Assembly: GCF_001685025.1 (NCBI RefSeq)
Contig: NZ_MAYU01000021.1
Location: 496,001 to 560,000 of the forward strand
Length of the DNA stretch: 64,000 nucleotides
DNA from: Bacillus sp. FJAT-27225
GTDB lineage: Bacteria; Bacillota; Bacilli; Bacillales; Cytobacillaceae
Reading direction: 5' to 3'
Made by a program: the position numbers and the translations under genes. Shown piece by piece: positions 26,254 through 34,960 of the stretch. Within the stretch, counting starts at the first letter, position 1. Each line of letters opens with the position of its first letter. Under the pieces are notes generated by a model. The model saw only the letters and a list, made by a program, of their open reading frames with translations. It was not told where the DNA came from and ran no database searches.

Positions 26254-26380
26254 TGTCCCGATAAAATTTTATCACCCGCTTCTACAAATTTATCGCCCTG
26301 AATGAACAGTTTTTATCCCTCTATCACAATTATTTCACCCTCAACGAGCGATATATCGCCCTTATTCAAAATTCAGACAT
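26254..26380. repeat. Degenerate ~22-bp tandem array (TTTATCGCCC words)
   Basis: Five adjacent units, each starting with a variant of TTTATCGCCCT: TTTTATCACCCGC, TTTATCGCCCTG, TTTTATCCCTC, TATTTCACCCTC, ATATCGCCCTT, spaced 20-22 bases apart. No gene overlaps. The rest of 26036-26614 holds the FNR-box region and the terminator below. Confidence 0.65.
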
Positions 26381-26511
26381 ACTTAGCTGAACTTAAACAC
26401 TACTAAACGAAGGGAAACCTATTTTTTTATCTCGAACGCTGGTATTACAATGCAAGTTGAGTTCTTGATATATCCCCGCAACTCTCGCAAGAAGGTTATT
26501 ATATTTACACA

Positions 26512-26547
26512 AAAAGGACTGCCATTCATACTGATGGCAGTCCTTTT
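26512..26547. terminator. Terminator of the iron transporter operon
   Basis: AAAAGGACTGCCAT (26512-26525) pairs perfectly with ATGGCAGTCCTTTT (26534-26547), 14 bp, T-rich on both ends, 67 bases after the ATPase gene. Confidence 0.88.
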
Positions 26548-26614
26548 GGTTACTTTTTCCAGTTTTCGCGATCCAACGTTCAACGGTCTACTTTCCTTTT
26601 CTCACTTAATCCGA

Positions 26615-27310
26615 TTAGAAGCTTAACGACATAACCTGCTTTAGATGTGCCCTTGCTGATGGCTTAACTTTACCGTTTTCAATATAGACAATCCGATCGG
26701 CCATTGCCTGTGCATCTTCTTTGTCATGAGTGACGAAGATCGAGGTTATCCCAGTCTGCTTGATTATTTCCCTAAGCTCTCCCCTGATTTTTTCTTGCAA
26801 GCCTGCATCAAGGTTGCTGAACGGCTCATCGAGGATCAATAAAGATGGTTTAGGAGCCAGTGCTCTTGCCAGTGCCACTCGCTGCTGCTGCCCGCCACTT
26901 AACTCATGGGGATAACGTTTTGCATAGCCAGTCAAATTAACTAGCTCCAGCATTTCTTCCAAGCGCTCGCGTTTTTCTTTCCTCGTTTTCTTTTTTAATC
27001 CGAATAAAATGTTTTTTTCAACAGTCATATGTGGGAAAAGAGCATAATCCTGAAAGACAAACCCTATTCCTCTTTTTTCAGGCGGAACAATATCGTGATC
27101 ATCACAAACTGTTTCGCCGCCCAAGACAATCGTTCCGTTTCCAGGCGTTTCAAGGCCCGCAATCAACCTAAGAATCGTGCTCTTCCCGCTTCCGCTTTCG
27201 CCGAGTATCGAAACGATTTCCCCTTTTTCAATATCCAGGCTAAAGTCTTTGATGACAGCTTCTTTTGCATTTTTATATTTATACTCTAAGTTTCTGATTT
27301 CTACAAACAT
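26615..27310 (-). CDS. fbpC: Ferric iron ABC transporter ATPase
   Basis: 231 residues. Walker A GESGSGKST near 36-44, Q-loop FVFQDYALFPH, signature LSGGQQQRVALARAL, Walker B LLILDEPFSNLD, His-loop VTHDKEDAQ. Its ATG at 27310 overlaps the permease stop (TAATG), so it is translationally coupled. Shorter than many FbpC/PotA-type ATPases because the C-terminal TOBE domain is missing. Powers import of Fe(III) delivered by the downstream-listed binding protein. Confidence 0.92.
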   Translation of the reverse strand: MFVEIRNLEYKYKNAKEAVIKDFSLDIEKGEIVSILGESGSGKSTILRLIAGLETPGNGTIVLGGETVCDDHDIVPPEKRGIGFVFQDYALFPHMTVEKNILFGLKKKTRKEKRERLEEMLELVNLTGYAKRYPHELSGGQQQRVALARALAPKPSLLILDEPFSNLDAGLQEKIRGELREIIKQTGITSIFVTHDKEDAQAMADRIVYIENGKVKPSARAHLKQVMSLSF

Positions 27311-28950
27311 TAGCTGCTCTCCTTATCTGCAAGTTTATGGAAAAAGAATATGAAAATTGCGCTTAACAAGATGATGAATAATGAAGCTAAAGATGCTTCC
27401 TGCACTCTCTCATCATTTGCATACTTGAATGCCTGGGTAGCCAGGGTAGAAAAATTGAAAGGCTGTAGAAATAGTGTCAATGGCAGTTCTTTCAGAATAT
27501 CGATAAATACCAGGATAAAGCCGCTGAAAACAGCTCCTTTTATTAAAGGAAGATCCACCTTGAAAAACGTCGCTACTGTGGACATACCGAGCATTCGAGA
27601 TGCTTCTGTATAGCTGTTGCCGACCTTCTCAAACCCTGTCTCGATAGAATTATACCCTATAGCCAAAAAACGGATGATATAAGCTGAGATCAGCATTGCG
27701 AGGGTAGTCCGCCATATAACTGTAGGCTCATAGCCAATTGATGCCAACAGATTTTTGTTTGTCGTATCCAGCCAAAGGAAAATCATGATAAAAGCGATCG
27801 CAATGGCCGCCCCTGGTATGGAATAACCAAGCGTCGTCACCCTCGAAACCATTTTCGAAATAAACCCCTGGTTCAGCCTAGTAAAGTTGGAAATCACGAG
27901 TGCCATAATCACGATGATTATAGACGCGATAGCAGCTACATAAATGGAGTTATAGGCCAGAGTCAGGAAATCTGAATTGAGCACTTTCTCATATGTCATG
28001 AACGCCCAACTGACCAGCTGCAGGAACGGAATGATAAAGGCAATGGAAAAAATTCCGAATGTATAGGCACATACGAGCCATGCCTTGATTCCCGTAAGTT
28101 TTTTAGGACTTATAGGACGAACCTTGGTAGTCGAATAACTATAACGCTGTCTTCCGCGCAGGACTTTCTCAAGGACCAGGACAATGATGACCAAAAGCAT
28201 GAGGGAACCGGCAAGTTTAAGCGCGGAATCAAGATCTTTCATCCCGTACCACGTCCGAAATATCGCAGTACTGAATGTCTGGATTCCAAAGTAGGTTACA
28301 ACCCCATAATCATTTAGTACTTCCAGAATAACAAGTGTCACACTTCCGACTAAAGATGCTTTGGAAATCGGCAATGCAACCCGAAAAAATATCGTTAATG
28401 GACTTCCCCCGAGAAGGCGGGCATTTTCAATCATGGATGAAGATTGATTTTGGAAAAAGCTTTTTGTAATTGTATAGACATAAGGGAACAGGCAAACCGT
28501 AAAGATGAAGACTGCCCCTTGAATATTCATGATAGTGAAGTAGCTTTGGTCAACAGTGATCCCAAATGAATTCCGAAGGGTAGATTGAATGACCCCTGTG
28601 TAGTTAACAATCCCGTGATAAGTATATGCTGCGATATACGGTGGGATGGCCAATGGCAATATCAACGCCCACTTAAGGAAATTCTTTAACGGAAAATCAT
28701 ACATGGCCACGAGCCAGGCCAGGCTTGTTCCTATTGCTGTCGCTGCAATAGCAGTGAAAAAAATAATGACCAGGGTATTCCGGATATAATCCTTTAATAA
28801 ATATTCTTTAATATGCTGCCAATTTTCATTCGGCTCAGTAAAAAGCTGTACACCAATGATGAAATTCGGTATTAAAATGATCACAATGAAGATCAGGCTG
28901 AGCACGGACCAAATATTCAATTGTTGTTTTACAAGTCTCCGTAAGCCCAA
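27310..28950 (-). CDS. fbpB: Ferric iron ABC transporter permease (fused FbpB)
   Basis: About 546 residues with roughly twelve membrane helices: two fused permease units, each with an EAA loop (MIENARLLGGSPLTIFFRVA near 180 and SYTEASRMLGMSTVATFFKV near 465). Start TTG 28950 chosen since AAGGAAG lies eight bases upstream; GTG 28959 is too close to it. Has its own Fur-like box at 29015, so may be transcribed separately from the binding-protein gene. Confidence 0.92.
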   Translation of the reverse strand: MGLRRLVKQQLNIWSVLSLIFIVIILIPNFIIGVQLFTEPNENWQHIKEYLLKDYIRNTLVIIFFTAIAATAIGTSLAWLVAMYDFPLKNFLKWALILPLAIPPYIAAYTYHGIVNYTGVIQSTLRNSFGITVDQSYFTIMNIQGAVFIFTVCLFPYVYTITKSFFQNQSSSMIENARLLGGSPLTIFFRVALPISKASLVGSVTLVILEVLNDYGVVTYFGIQTFSTAIFRTWYGMKDLDSALKLAGSLMLLVIIVLVLEKVLRGRQRYSYSTTKVRPISPKKLTGIKAWLVCAYTFGIFSIAFIIPFLQLVSWAFMTYEKVLNSDFLTLAYNSIYVAAIASIIIVIMALVISNFTRLNQGFISKMVSRVTTLGYSIPGAAIAIAFIMIFLWLDTTNKNLLASIGYEPTVIWRTTLAMLISAYIIRFLAIGYNSIETGFEKVGNSYTEASRMLGMSTVATFFKVDLPLIKGAVFSGFILVFIDILKELPLTLFLQPFNFSTLATQAFKYANDERVQEASLASLFIILLSAIFIFFFHKLADKESS

Positions 28951-29014
28951 CGTTGACACTTCCTTAAACCCATTCTAATGATGTATATATGACTATCACT
29001 CAATTAAATTATAA

Positions 29015-29029
29015 CGAAAATCATTCTCA
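29015..29029. promoter_or_regulatory. Fur box before the permease gene
   Basis: CGAAAATCATTCTCA, reverse complement TGAGAATGATTTTCG, a 7-1-7 Fur-type inverted repeat 65 bases before the start. Confidence 0.7.
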
Positions 29030-29059
29030 ATTGAAACCGAAATATCTGTGAACAGTTTT

Positions 29060-29088
29060 ACCGAAGCGCCATAGTGGGGCGCTTCGGT
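29060..29088 (-). terminator. Stem-loop after the iron-binding protein gene
   Basis: ACCGAAGCGCC (29060-29070) pairs with GGCGCTTCGGT (29078-29088), 11 bp. No T-run on the minus strand, so partial termination or mRNA end protection are both possible. Confidence 0.65.
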
Positions 29089-29103
29089 ATTTGATTCTCG
29101 TTA

Positions 29104-30183
29104 TTATTTCCAGCCTACTTCGTTGAAGATTTTAATAGCCTGCTGCTGATTTTTTCCAAGAACGGAAAGGTTAATATCCTGTTCCTTGAACTCACCCCAA
29201 GATTTTAGGAAATCGGATGGCTCAACATTAGGGTTTGCAGGATACTCGAAGTTGACTTCAGCAAATTTGCCTTGTGCTTCTTCACTTGACAGGAATTCCA
29301 TGAACTTAATTGCGTTTTCTTTGTTCTTCGCATGCTTTGTTACGCCAATCGCGCTAACATTAATATGCGTTCCTGTTGTTTCCTGGTTCGGGAAGAACAC
29401 CCCTACCTGTTCCGCTACTTTCTTTTCCTCTGGATCTTCGGAAACTGACATAAGTCCCACATAGTACGTATTCATAAGCGCTACATCGGCTTCACCGGCT
29501 ACAACAGCTTTTGCCTGGTCACGATCATTTCCTTGAGGGTCCCTTGCCATATTTCCGGCAAATCCTTTAGCCCAATCCTTTGCTTTTTCTTCCCCCATAA
29601 CTTCTATGAAAGAAGCCAGGAGTGAAATGTTGTACATATTGTCAGCCGGGCGTGCAACAACTTTTCCTTTCCATTCAGGTGTTGCCATTGCTTCATAAGT
29701 TGATAAATCTTCAGGCTTTACGCGGTCTTTTGCATAGACGAGAACACGAGCCCTTTTTGCCATCCCAAACCAATAGTTTTCATCGTCACGAAGGTTTTCA
29801 GGAATGTTTTTGGTAAGTACTTCACTTTCTACAGGCTGAAGCAAATCAGATTCTTTAGCAATGTGCAGGTTACCAGCATCAGCTGTAAAATAAAGATCAG
29901 CTTCAGTTGCTTCACCTTCAACATTCAGGCGCTCCATTAGTTCGTCGCCTTTGCCTTCAACTACGTTTACTTTAATTCCGGTCTTTTCTTCAAAGATTTT
30001 ATAAAGATCGTTATCAGACTCGTAATGCCTGCTAGTATAAAGATTGACTACCCCGGGTTCTTTCTTTTCTTCAGGTTTATTTGCGGACTGTTTTTCGGGA
30101 GCAGTGTTCGATTTTGCACAACCCGCCAATAAGCCAAGAACTAGCAAAAAAATCGCACTGTAAACTGTTACCTTTTTCTTCAT
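29104..30183 (-). CDS. fbpA: Ferric iron-binding lipoprotein
   Basis: Fe(III) ABC substrate-binding protein, 359 residues; start ATG 30183 (MKKKVTVYSAIFLL) with GAGGTG six bases upstream rather than the longer frame to 30225. Lipobox LAGC, then a Lys/Glu-rich linker. VVNLYTSRHYESDNDLYKIF at the mature start and VALMNTYYVGLMS are typical of FbpA/FutA, with Tyr residues available for iron. Two Fur boxes upstream. First gene of the fbpA-fbpB-fbpC set. Confidence 0.93.
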   Translation of the reverse strand: MKKKVTVYSAIFLLVLGLLAGCAKSNTAPEKQSANKPEEKKEPGVVNLYTSRHYESDNDLYKIFEEKTGIKVNVVEGKGDELMERLNVEGEATEADLYFTADAGNLHIAKESDLLQPVESEVLTKNIPENLRDDENYWFGMAKRARVLVYAKDRVKPEDLSTYEAMATPEWKGKVVARPADNMYNISLLASFIEVMGEEKAKDWAKGFAGNMARDPQGNDRDQAKAVVAGEADVALMNTYYVGLMSVSEDPEEKKVAEQVGVFFPNQETTGTHINVSAIGVTKHAKNKENAIKFMEFLSSEEAQGKFAEVNFEYPANPNVEPSDFLKSWGEFKEQDINLSVLGKNQQQAIKIFNEVGWK

Positions 30184-30209
30184 AATAGCACCTCGTGTTT
30201 GTGTTTTAT

Positions 30210-30224
30210 TGAGAATCATTTTCA
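30210..30224. promoter_or_regulatory. Fur box 1 before fbpA
   Basis: TGAGAATCATTTTCA, a 7-1-7 inverted repeat 27 bases before the start codon. Confidence 0.82.
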
Positions 30225-30249
30225 ACTTCTTTACACACCTAATATATAA

Positions 30250-30264
30250 TGATAATCATTATCA
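30250..30264. promoter_or_regulatory. Fur box 2 before fbpA
   Basis: TGATAATCATTATCA, a perfect 7-1-7 inverted repeat 40 bases from box 1. Confidence 0.88.
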
Positions 30265-30413
30265 GTCAACACTTCGTCCGTATTATTTTGCTAGTTTCAT
30301 AAATTGTACATTTTTATGCCAAAAAAAGTTAACAACTTTTCGATAGGGAATATGTTGATTGATTCACAAAAGGTACTTTATGAACCGCGGCAACTAGGAT
30401 CGCAAACAATAAT

Positions 30414-30440
30414 AAGGGCCGGACAATTTGTCCGGCCCTT
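30414..30440. terminator. Terminator of the phosphodiesterase gene
   Basis: AAGGGCCGGACA (30414-30425) pairs with TGTCCGGCCCTT (30429-30440), followed on the minus strand by TTATTATTGTTTG. Confidence 0.8.
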
Positions 30441-30471
30441 TGCAATTAAATCCATCCAAAAGGTTGGCGAA

Positions 30472-32439
30472 TCACTTATTATGCCGCTTAAATATATCTT
30501 CTCCTTGAACATAGGCTGGTATTTCCAAGCCAAGGAGGTTGTAAATGGTAGGGGCGATATCCAGAGTGGATACTTCACCTATTTCGCTTCCCTTTTTAAT
30601 GCCAGGGCCCATTGCAATAAATACTGCTTTTAACTCTTCTCGGCTAGGGTCTCCTCCATGTGTTCCCAACTCATTTGCTGGCACTGCTATGTCATCTGCA
30701 GAATTCCCCATAATATAGCCTGGTGCCCCAAGCAAAAGGATATCTCCTGCATTCTTGTCTTTATTTTTCTTCTTTTCGGCTTGTTTAATTTTGATAATGT
30801 CTTCATATGGTTTTTCTTTAACATTTATTAATTGCCCAGCTATTTCTTTCGTCATTTCCCAAATGCCTTTAAGTGTTAACTCCTGGTTTCTCAAGCTGTT
30901 CCACATTGATTTTATAGAATGGGCCAACATCCTGCCATCTTGGAGTTTTGATACTTCGACTTCTTTAAAAGCCTTTATTATATCGTTTCTAACTTCTTCA
31001 TACTGTTCTTCCGGGACTACCCCTGTTTTTTCTCTTGATTTAAGGTTTATGTAGACATGAGCTGCCGAACCGCTGGAAATAGCAATCGCCTTAGACTTTT
31101 TCACATCGACCTTTCCCTTGTCATCGAGGACGAGGTACCCATTATCCTTCAACACTTTATTGGGTGCCAGGAGAGAATGGGCAGGTTCCATTCCATGGTC
31201 CGAGACAATAAATAAATAATCATTGCTGTCCAGAGACTCTGCTGTTTGTCCAACCATCCTGTCAGCTACTTTATAGGCCCATTCAATGTAGCCTTTATAT
31301 TTCTTTGACTTCTCCTTTGTATAGCCCGGCTGCCTTGGGTCAGTCAATAAGTATTTATGCTCCTCATGGTCAATATGCGGTGCATAGAACATTAATAAAT
31401 CGGGCTTGTATTGATTTTTTATAAAAAGCGAAACATCCGTTACCCATTTTACAAATCGCTCACTTATTTCCTCATATTCGCTTCTGGTGATCCAGCCTTT
31501 TTCCAGGGCGATATCATCATCCTGGGGAGGAAAGAAGCCAAAGCGATCTGTGATTGTCTCAGAAAACCCCGCTGGGCCGTCAATTAAGCCAGAACTAACA
31601 GCTGAGCGGTACATCTTGGCCTCGCCTTTCAGCTGCTTGTCGGATGGGTTTATTCTGTACCAGAAGCCTGCAGGCGGATGATCCTTACCAGTCAATCCAA
31701 CTGAACCCATAGAACCGAAATCGATAGGTTTGTCCTCGCGGCTTACCTCTTTATCATTCGAAACAAGTACACGATCGTAATTGACTTTTTTGTCATTTGT
31801 TGTATCGACAGCGAGTACATGGAAAGAGACGTCCTTTCCGTCTTCCGTGGTAATCGAAAAATCAGATTCCTTAGGTTTGCTAAAACTTTCAGGTGCTCCC
31901 TTCCAGCCGGATGCATAGTCAAACGTAAACGTCTCTTCTTTGCTTGGCGCCAGGGTGTCACCATAATAAATGGTATAGTCCCCCTGCTTGCCAGCCTTTG
32001 GGTTAGCCCCTGCAAAAGCCACTGTTGCTGTCGTTTTTCCTTGTTTCTTTGCCTGAACCCATAAGGGCTCAACTTCAAGCTTAGATAAAAAGCCATCCTG
32101 CTTATTGGTCAAAGCCTTATCAGGTTCGCGCCAAACATTGCTGACAATGGAAGTTTTCAATGGAGTTGCTCCAGTAGCAATCGCTGCATGGGAAGGAGCT
32201 GTCAAAGAAGGTGTAACAGTCGTAGCGTACTTGGCCATCGCCCCATTTTCTATTACTTTTTTTATATTGGGCAACTGATCTTTCCTGACAAAATTTCTTG
32301 TCAGCTGATTTGCCATACCGTCAAATGAAATTAGAATGACTTGGTTATCCTTTTCTGTTGCTTTAACGTGCAGCGGATTCAAAACTCCGGATATAGATAA
32401 GAAGACTAAAATGAATAGTGCAAGAATTCTGGATGTCAT
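30472..32439 (-). CDS. Secreted type I phosphodiesterase/alkaline-phosphatase-fold enzyme
   Basis: 655 residues with signal peptide (ILALFILVFLSISGVLNPLH). Phosphodiesterase/nucleotide-pyrophosphatase fold: metal-binding Asp in VILISFDGMANQL, nucleophile region TPSLTAPSHAAIATG with a Thr/Ser, APHIDHEEH and SDHGMEPAHS for the two-metal site, and GTHGGDPSREELKAVFIAMG near the C-terminus. Start ATG 32439, GAGGGAG upstream. Stands alone between the iron and ureide regions. Natural phosphoester substrate not predictable; phosphate or nucleotide scavenging outside the cell is the general expectation. Confidence 0.88.
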   Translation of the reverse strand: MTSRILALFILVFLSISGVLNPLHVKATEKDNQVILISFDGMANQLTRNFVRKDQLPNIKKVIENGAMAKYATTVTPSLTAPSHAAIATGATPLKTSIVSNVWREPDKALTNKQDGFLSKLEVEPLWVQAKKQGKTTATVAFAGANPKAGKQGDYTIYYGDTLAPSKEETFTFDYASGWKGAPESFSKPKESDFSITTEDGKDVSFHVLAVDTTNDKKVNYDRVLVSNDKEVSREDKPIDFGSMGSVGLTGKDHPPAGFWYRINPSDKQLKGEAKMYRSAVSSGLIDGPAGFSETITDRFGFFPPQDDDIALEKGWITRSEYEEISERFVKWVTDVSLFIKNQYKPDLLMFYAPHIDHEEHKYLLTDPRQPGYTKEKSKKYKGYIEWAYKVADRMVGQTAESLDSNDYLFIVSDHGMEPAHSLLAPNKVLKDNGYLVLDDKGKVDVKKSKAIAISSGSAAHVYINLKSREKTGVVPEEQYEEVRNDIIKAFKEVEVSKLQDGRMLAHSIKSMWNSLRNQELTLKGIWEMTKEIAGQLINVKEKPYEDIIKIKQAEKKKNKDKNAGDILLLGAPGYIMGNSADDIAVPANELGTHGGDPSREELKAVFIAMGPGIKKGSEIGEVSTLDIAPTIYNLLGLEIPAYVQGEDIFKRHNK

Positions 32440-32515
32440 TGGTACTCCCTCTTTTTGTTTTTATAGGAATATTCCCTGTTCACAGGAGGGATAAAACGTT
32501 CAAAAGCAAAATGGA

Positions 32516-32558
32516 GACGGTCCTCCTTTGCCAGTTGGCAAAGGAGAATCGTCCCCCT
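32516..32558. repeat. GGGACGGTT-family palindromic repeat acting as arcC terminator
   Basis: GACGGTCCTCCTTTGCCA (32516-32533) pairs with TGGCAAAGGAGAATCGTC (32536-32553), one mismatch, followed by CCCCC. Directly after the carbamate kinase stop. Confidence 0.8.
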
Positions 32559-32564
32559 TAGTAA

Positions 32565-33500
32565 TTATAGAGTTATACGTGTACCTGTTTTGCCTTCAAG
32601 GGCATCTTGAAGCTTATCCATAGATGTAATAATGACGTTTTTACCGCCTTTTTTCAAGAACAGGATGGCAGCCTCGATTTTTGGTCCCATGCTTCCTTTA
32701 GGGAAATGGCCTTCATCCATATAACGCAATGCTTCATCAATGGTCATTTCGAATAGATTTTGTTGTTGAGGCGTACCAAAATGGATCGCAACTTGCTCAA
32801 CACCAGTTAAAATAAATAGATAATCCGCATTGATTTCAGCAGCCAGGAGCGCACTTGCGAAATCCTTATCAATAACAGCATTCGTTCCTTTTAGCATCCC
32901 ATTTTCTTCGACTACAGGAATGCCGCCGCCACCAGCTGTTATGACTGTGATTTCCTTGTCGAGCAACGCTTGAATTGCGTCTTTTTCTACAATTGTAACT
33001 GGCTTCGGAGACGCAACGACACGTCTGTATCCTCTGCCGCTGTCCTCGATGTATGAAATCTCTTCAGTTTCAAGAACCTTGTCCAGCTCTTCTTTTGTAT
33101 AAAATGGCCCGATTGGCTTAGTCGGGTTAGAGAAAGCCGGGTCGTCTTTAGAAACAACAGCTTGAGTAACAATTGTGGCAACTGTTTTTCCGATATTGCG
33201 TTCAACCATCTTGTTTCTGAATGCTTGCTGAATCAAATACCCCAAATTACCTTGAGTCTCTGCATCCAATACATCAAGCGGATAAGCCGGTACCACGGAT
33301 TCAGCCATTTGGTTTTTAATCAATGAATTTCCAACTTGCGGTCCGTTTCCATGAGTAATAACAACTGTATTTCCCTGTTCAATTAACCCTAAAACTGGTT
33401 CACAGCTTTCATCAATATTCTTTTTCTGCTCTTCAAGGGTGCCTTTTTGTCCCTCTTTAATTATTGCATTTCCACCGATAGCTAATACTATTTTGCTCAT
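32565..33500 (-). CDS. arcC: Carbamate kinase
   Basis: Turns carbamoyl phosphate plus ADP into carbamate and ATP. 311 residues, amino-acid-kinase fold: VLAIGGNAI at the start, VVITHGNGPQVGN near 47-59, VVASPKP and ITAGGGGIPV, and GSMGPKIEAA near the C-terminus. Start ATG 33500 after CAGGAG. It is the last gene after fdrA and allG, the role of AllK (YbcF) in E. coli, so it should capture the carbamoyl phosphate released from oxalurate. No arginine deiminase genes are nearby. Confidence 0.95.
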   Translation of the reverse strand: MSKIVLAIGGNAIIKEGQKGTLEEQKKNIDESCEPVLGLIEQGNTVVITHGNGPQVGNSLIKNQMAESVVPAYPLDVLDAETQGNLGYLIQQAFRNKMVERNIGKTVATIVTQAVVSKDDPAFSNPTKPIGPFYTKEELDKVLETEEISYIEDSGRGYRRVVASPKPVTIVEKDAIQALLDKEITVITAGGGGIPVVEENGMLKGTNAVIDKDFASALLAAEINADYLFILTGVEQVAIHFGTPQQQNLFEMTIDEALRYMDEGHFPKGSMGPKIEAAILFLKKGGKNVIITSMDKLQDALEGKTGTRITL

Positions 33501-33596
33501 TGATATCTCTCCTGTATAAAATTACTTACTTGCCTCAGCCTATTTTGTTCTTGAAGCAAGCAAATTAATCCAATTTTTCTCTTCTTCACAAAATGA

Positions 33597-33627
33597 GGAG
33601 AGGAATTGTTTTTACCTTTTCCTCTCC
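33597..33627 (-). other. Stem-loop between allG and arcC genes
   Basis: GGAGAGGAA (33597-33605) pairs with TTCCTCTCC (33619-33627). In a 140-base intercistronic gap; no clear T-run, so an attenuating or stabilising hairpin. Confidence 0.55.
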
Positions 33628-33640
33628 ATCAAGAATTTCA

Positions 33641-34915
33641 TTATTCAGCTTCAATTAGGCCAAGCTTTACCGCATAAGCATCAATTGCTTTTTCAAAGCA
33701 AGCCAATGGCGCACGAACAGTACCTGCACCGATTTGGCCAACTCCAGCTTCTTTGTGTGCAATACCAGTGTTTATAACTGGCTCAATTCCCGTTTCAACT
33801 ACTTTCCTTGCATCGATTCCAAGGCAAGAACCTTTGAAATCCCAGGTTGGAATTGAGTAATTAGGGTTATGGTCGATACAAATTTCCATCATCTCATTGC
33901 TTGTATTGAGGGCATCATCGAAACCACCCGCACCTACAAAACGTGTAACACCAGGAGCTGCGATCATTGCCATACCACCTACACCGAATGTTTCCGTGAT
34001 GGCACTGTCACCCATATCAGGGCAAGCCATATCTTGGTCGTAGCCAGTAAAGAATAAGCCTTGTGGTGTATTAACAGGTGCAGTAAACCATTGGTCACCC
34101 ATACCTGCAATACGGATTCCGAATTCATATCCATTGCGGCACATTGCTGTAACCACTGTACCATGCTGGATTTGTCTAGCTGTATCCATTACTGCCTTGG
34201 ATGTTGCCATTGCAATGTTCAAGAAGAACTGGTCTGTATCAGCCAGGAATTGGATAACATCCTGCTTATCCTTATCAGATGCATCAGTTTTCAAAATATA
34301 TGGAGTGATTTCTTTTAAGAAAATTAGCGATCCAGCAATGTTACGTTGGTGGAACTCATCACCCATTGTGATTGCTTTTGCAATCATAACGTTAACGTTT
34401 AATCCGTCACCTTTTACTGCCAGTGCTTTTGAAAGGACAGGTCCAAGAACATCTCTGAACCATGCAAGGCGGTTTGTTACTTCCTCGGAATAAGCACCGA
34501 AACGAAGTACTTTACCAATTCCTTCATTCAATGTGCAGTATGCCCGGTTTCCGCCATCTTGATTTTCGACAACAACAACCGGCATATTCCCTGATGTAAT
34601 GCCACCCATTGGTCCAACGGCATTTACATGGTGGCATGGGATGAACTCAACTTCACCATTTTCAAACAGTTTAAACGCTTCATCAGCGTTTGCTGCCCAG
34701 CCTTCAAAGAGAGCCGCCCCTACACAAGAGCCTTGCATCGGGCTGGTCATATTTTCCCACTTAATAGGCGGTCCTGCATGGAGCAAGACCTTTCCATTTA
34801 ACTCTTCAATAACTGATTTTGCAGGAACGACATCCACTAAAAATGGTGCGCCTGATACAACTTTATCGATTACTGCGCGGTTTGCTTCATCAATTGTTTT
34901 AAATTGTCCGTACAT
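33641..34915 (-). CDS. allG: DUF1116 protein, AllG/YlbE-like subunit for oxamate carbamoyltransferase
   Basis: 424 residues, cytosolic. Recognised by ANADEAFKLFENGEVEFIPC, HVNAVGPMGGITSGNMPV and FGVGGMAMIAAPGVTRFVGA, the pattern of E. coli YlbE (DUF1116). In E. coli, FdrA, YlbE and YlbF have been linked to oxamate carbamoyltransferase (AllF, AllG, AllH). Here it follows fdrA by 45 bases and precedes carbamate kinase; the YlbF counterpart is 11 kb away in the same island. Start ATG 34915 with AGGAGG upstream. Confidence 0.88.
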   Translation of the reverse strand: MYGQFKTIDEANRAVIDKVVSGAPFLVDVVPAKSVIEELNGKVLLHAGPPIKWENMTSPMQGSCVGAALFEGWAANADEAFKLFENGEVEFIPCHHVNAVGPMGGITSGNMPVVVVENQDGGNRAYCTLNEGIGKVLRFGAYSEEVTNRLAWFRDVLGPVLSKALAVKGDGLNVNVMIAKAITMGDEFHQRNIAGSLIFLKEITPYILKTDASDKDKQDVIQFLADTDQFFLNIAMATSKAVMDTARQIQHGTVVTAMCRNGYEFGIRIAGMGDQWFTAPVNTPQGLFFTGYDQDMACPDMGDSAITETFGVGGMAMIAAPGVTRFVGAGGFDDALNTSNEMMEICIDHNPNYSIPTWDFKGSCLGIDARKVVETGIEPVINTGIAHKEAGVGQIGAGTVRAPLACFEKAIDAYAVKLGLIEAE

Positions 34916-34960
34916 TTATGCTTCCTCCTGATTTTCATGTTGTGTAGATGGCGATTCAGA

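Noticed and set aside
26254-26380. CRISPR array
   Set aside because: Units are degenerate, about 22 bases with no unique spacers, and there are no cas genes.
26615-27310. Spermidine/putrescine or sulfate transporter ATPase
   Set aside because: Fur boxes and an FbpA-type binding protein in the same gene set favour ferric iron.
32565-33500. Arginine-deiminase-pathway arcC
   Set aside because: No arcA/arcB/arcD nearby; position after fdrA and allG fits the ureide pathway.
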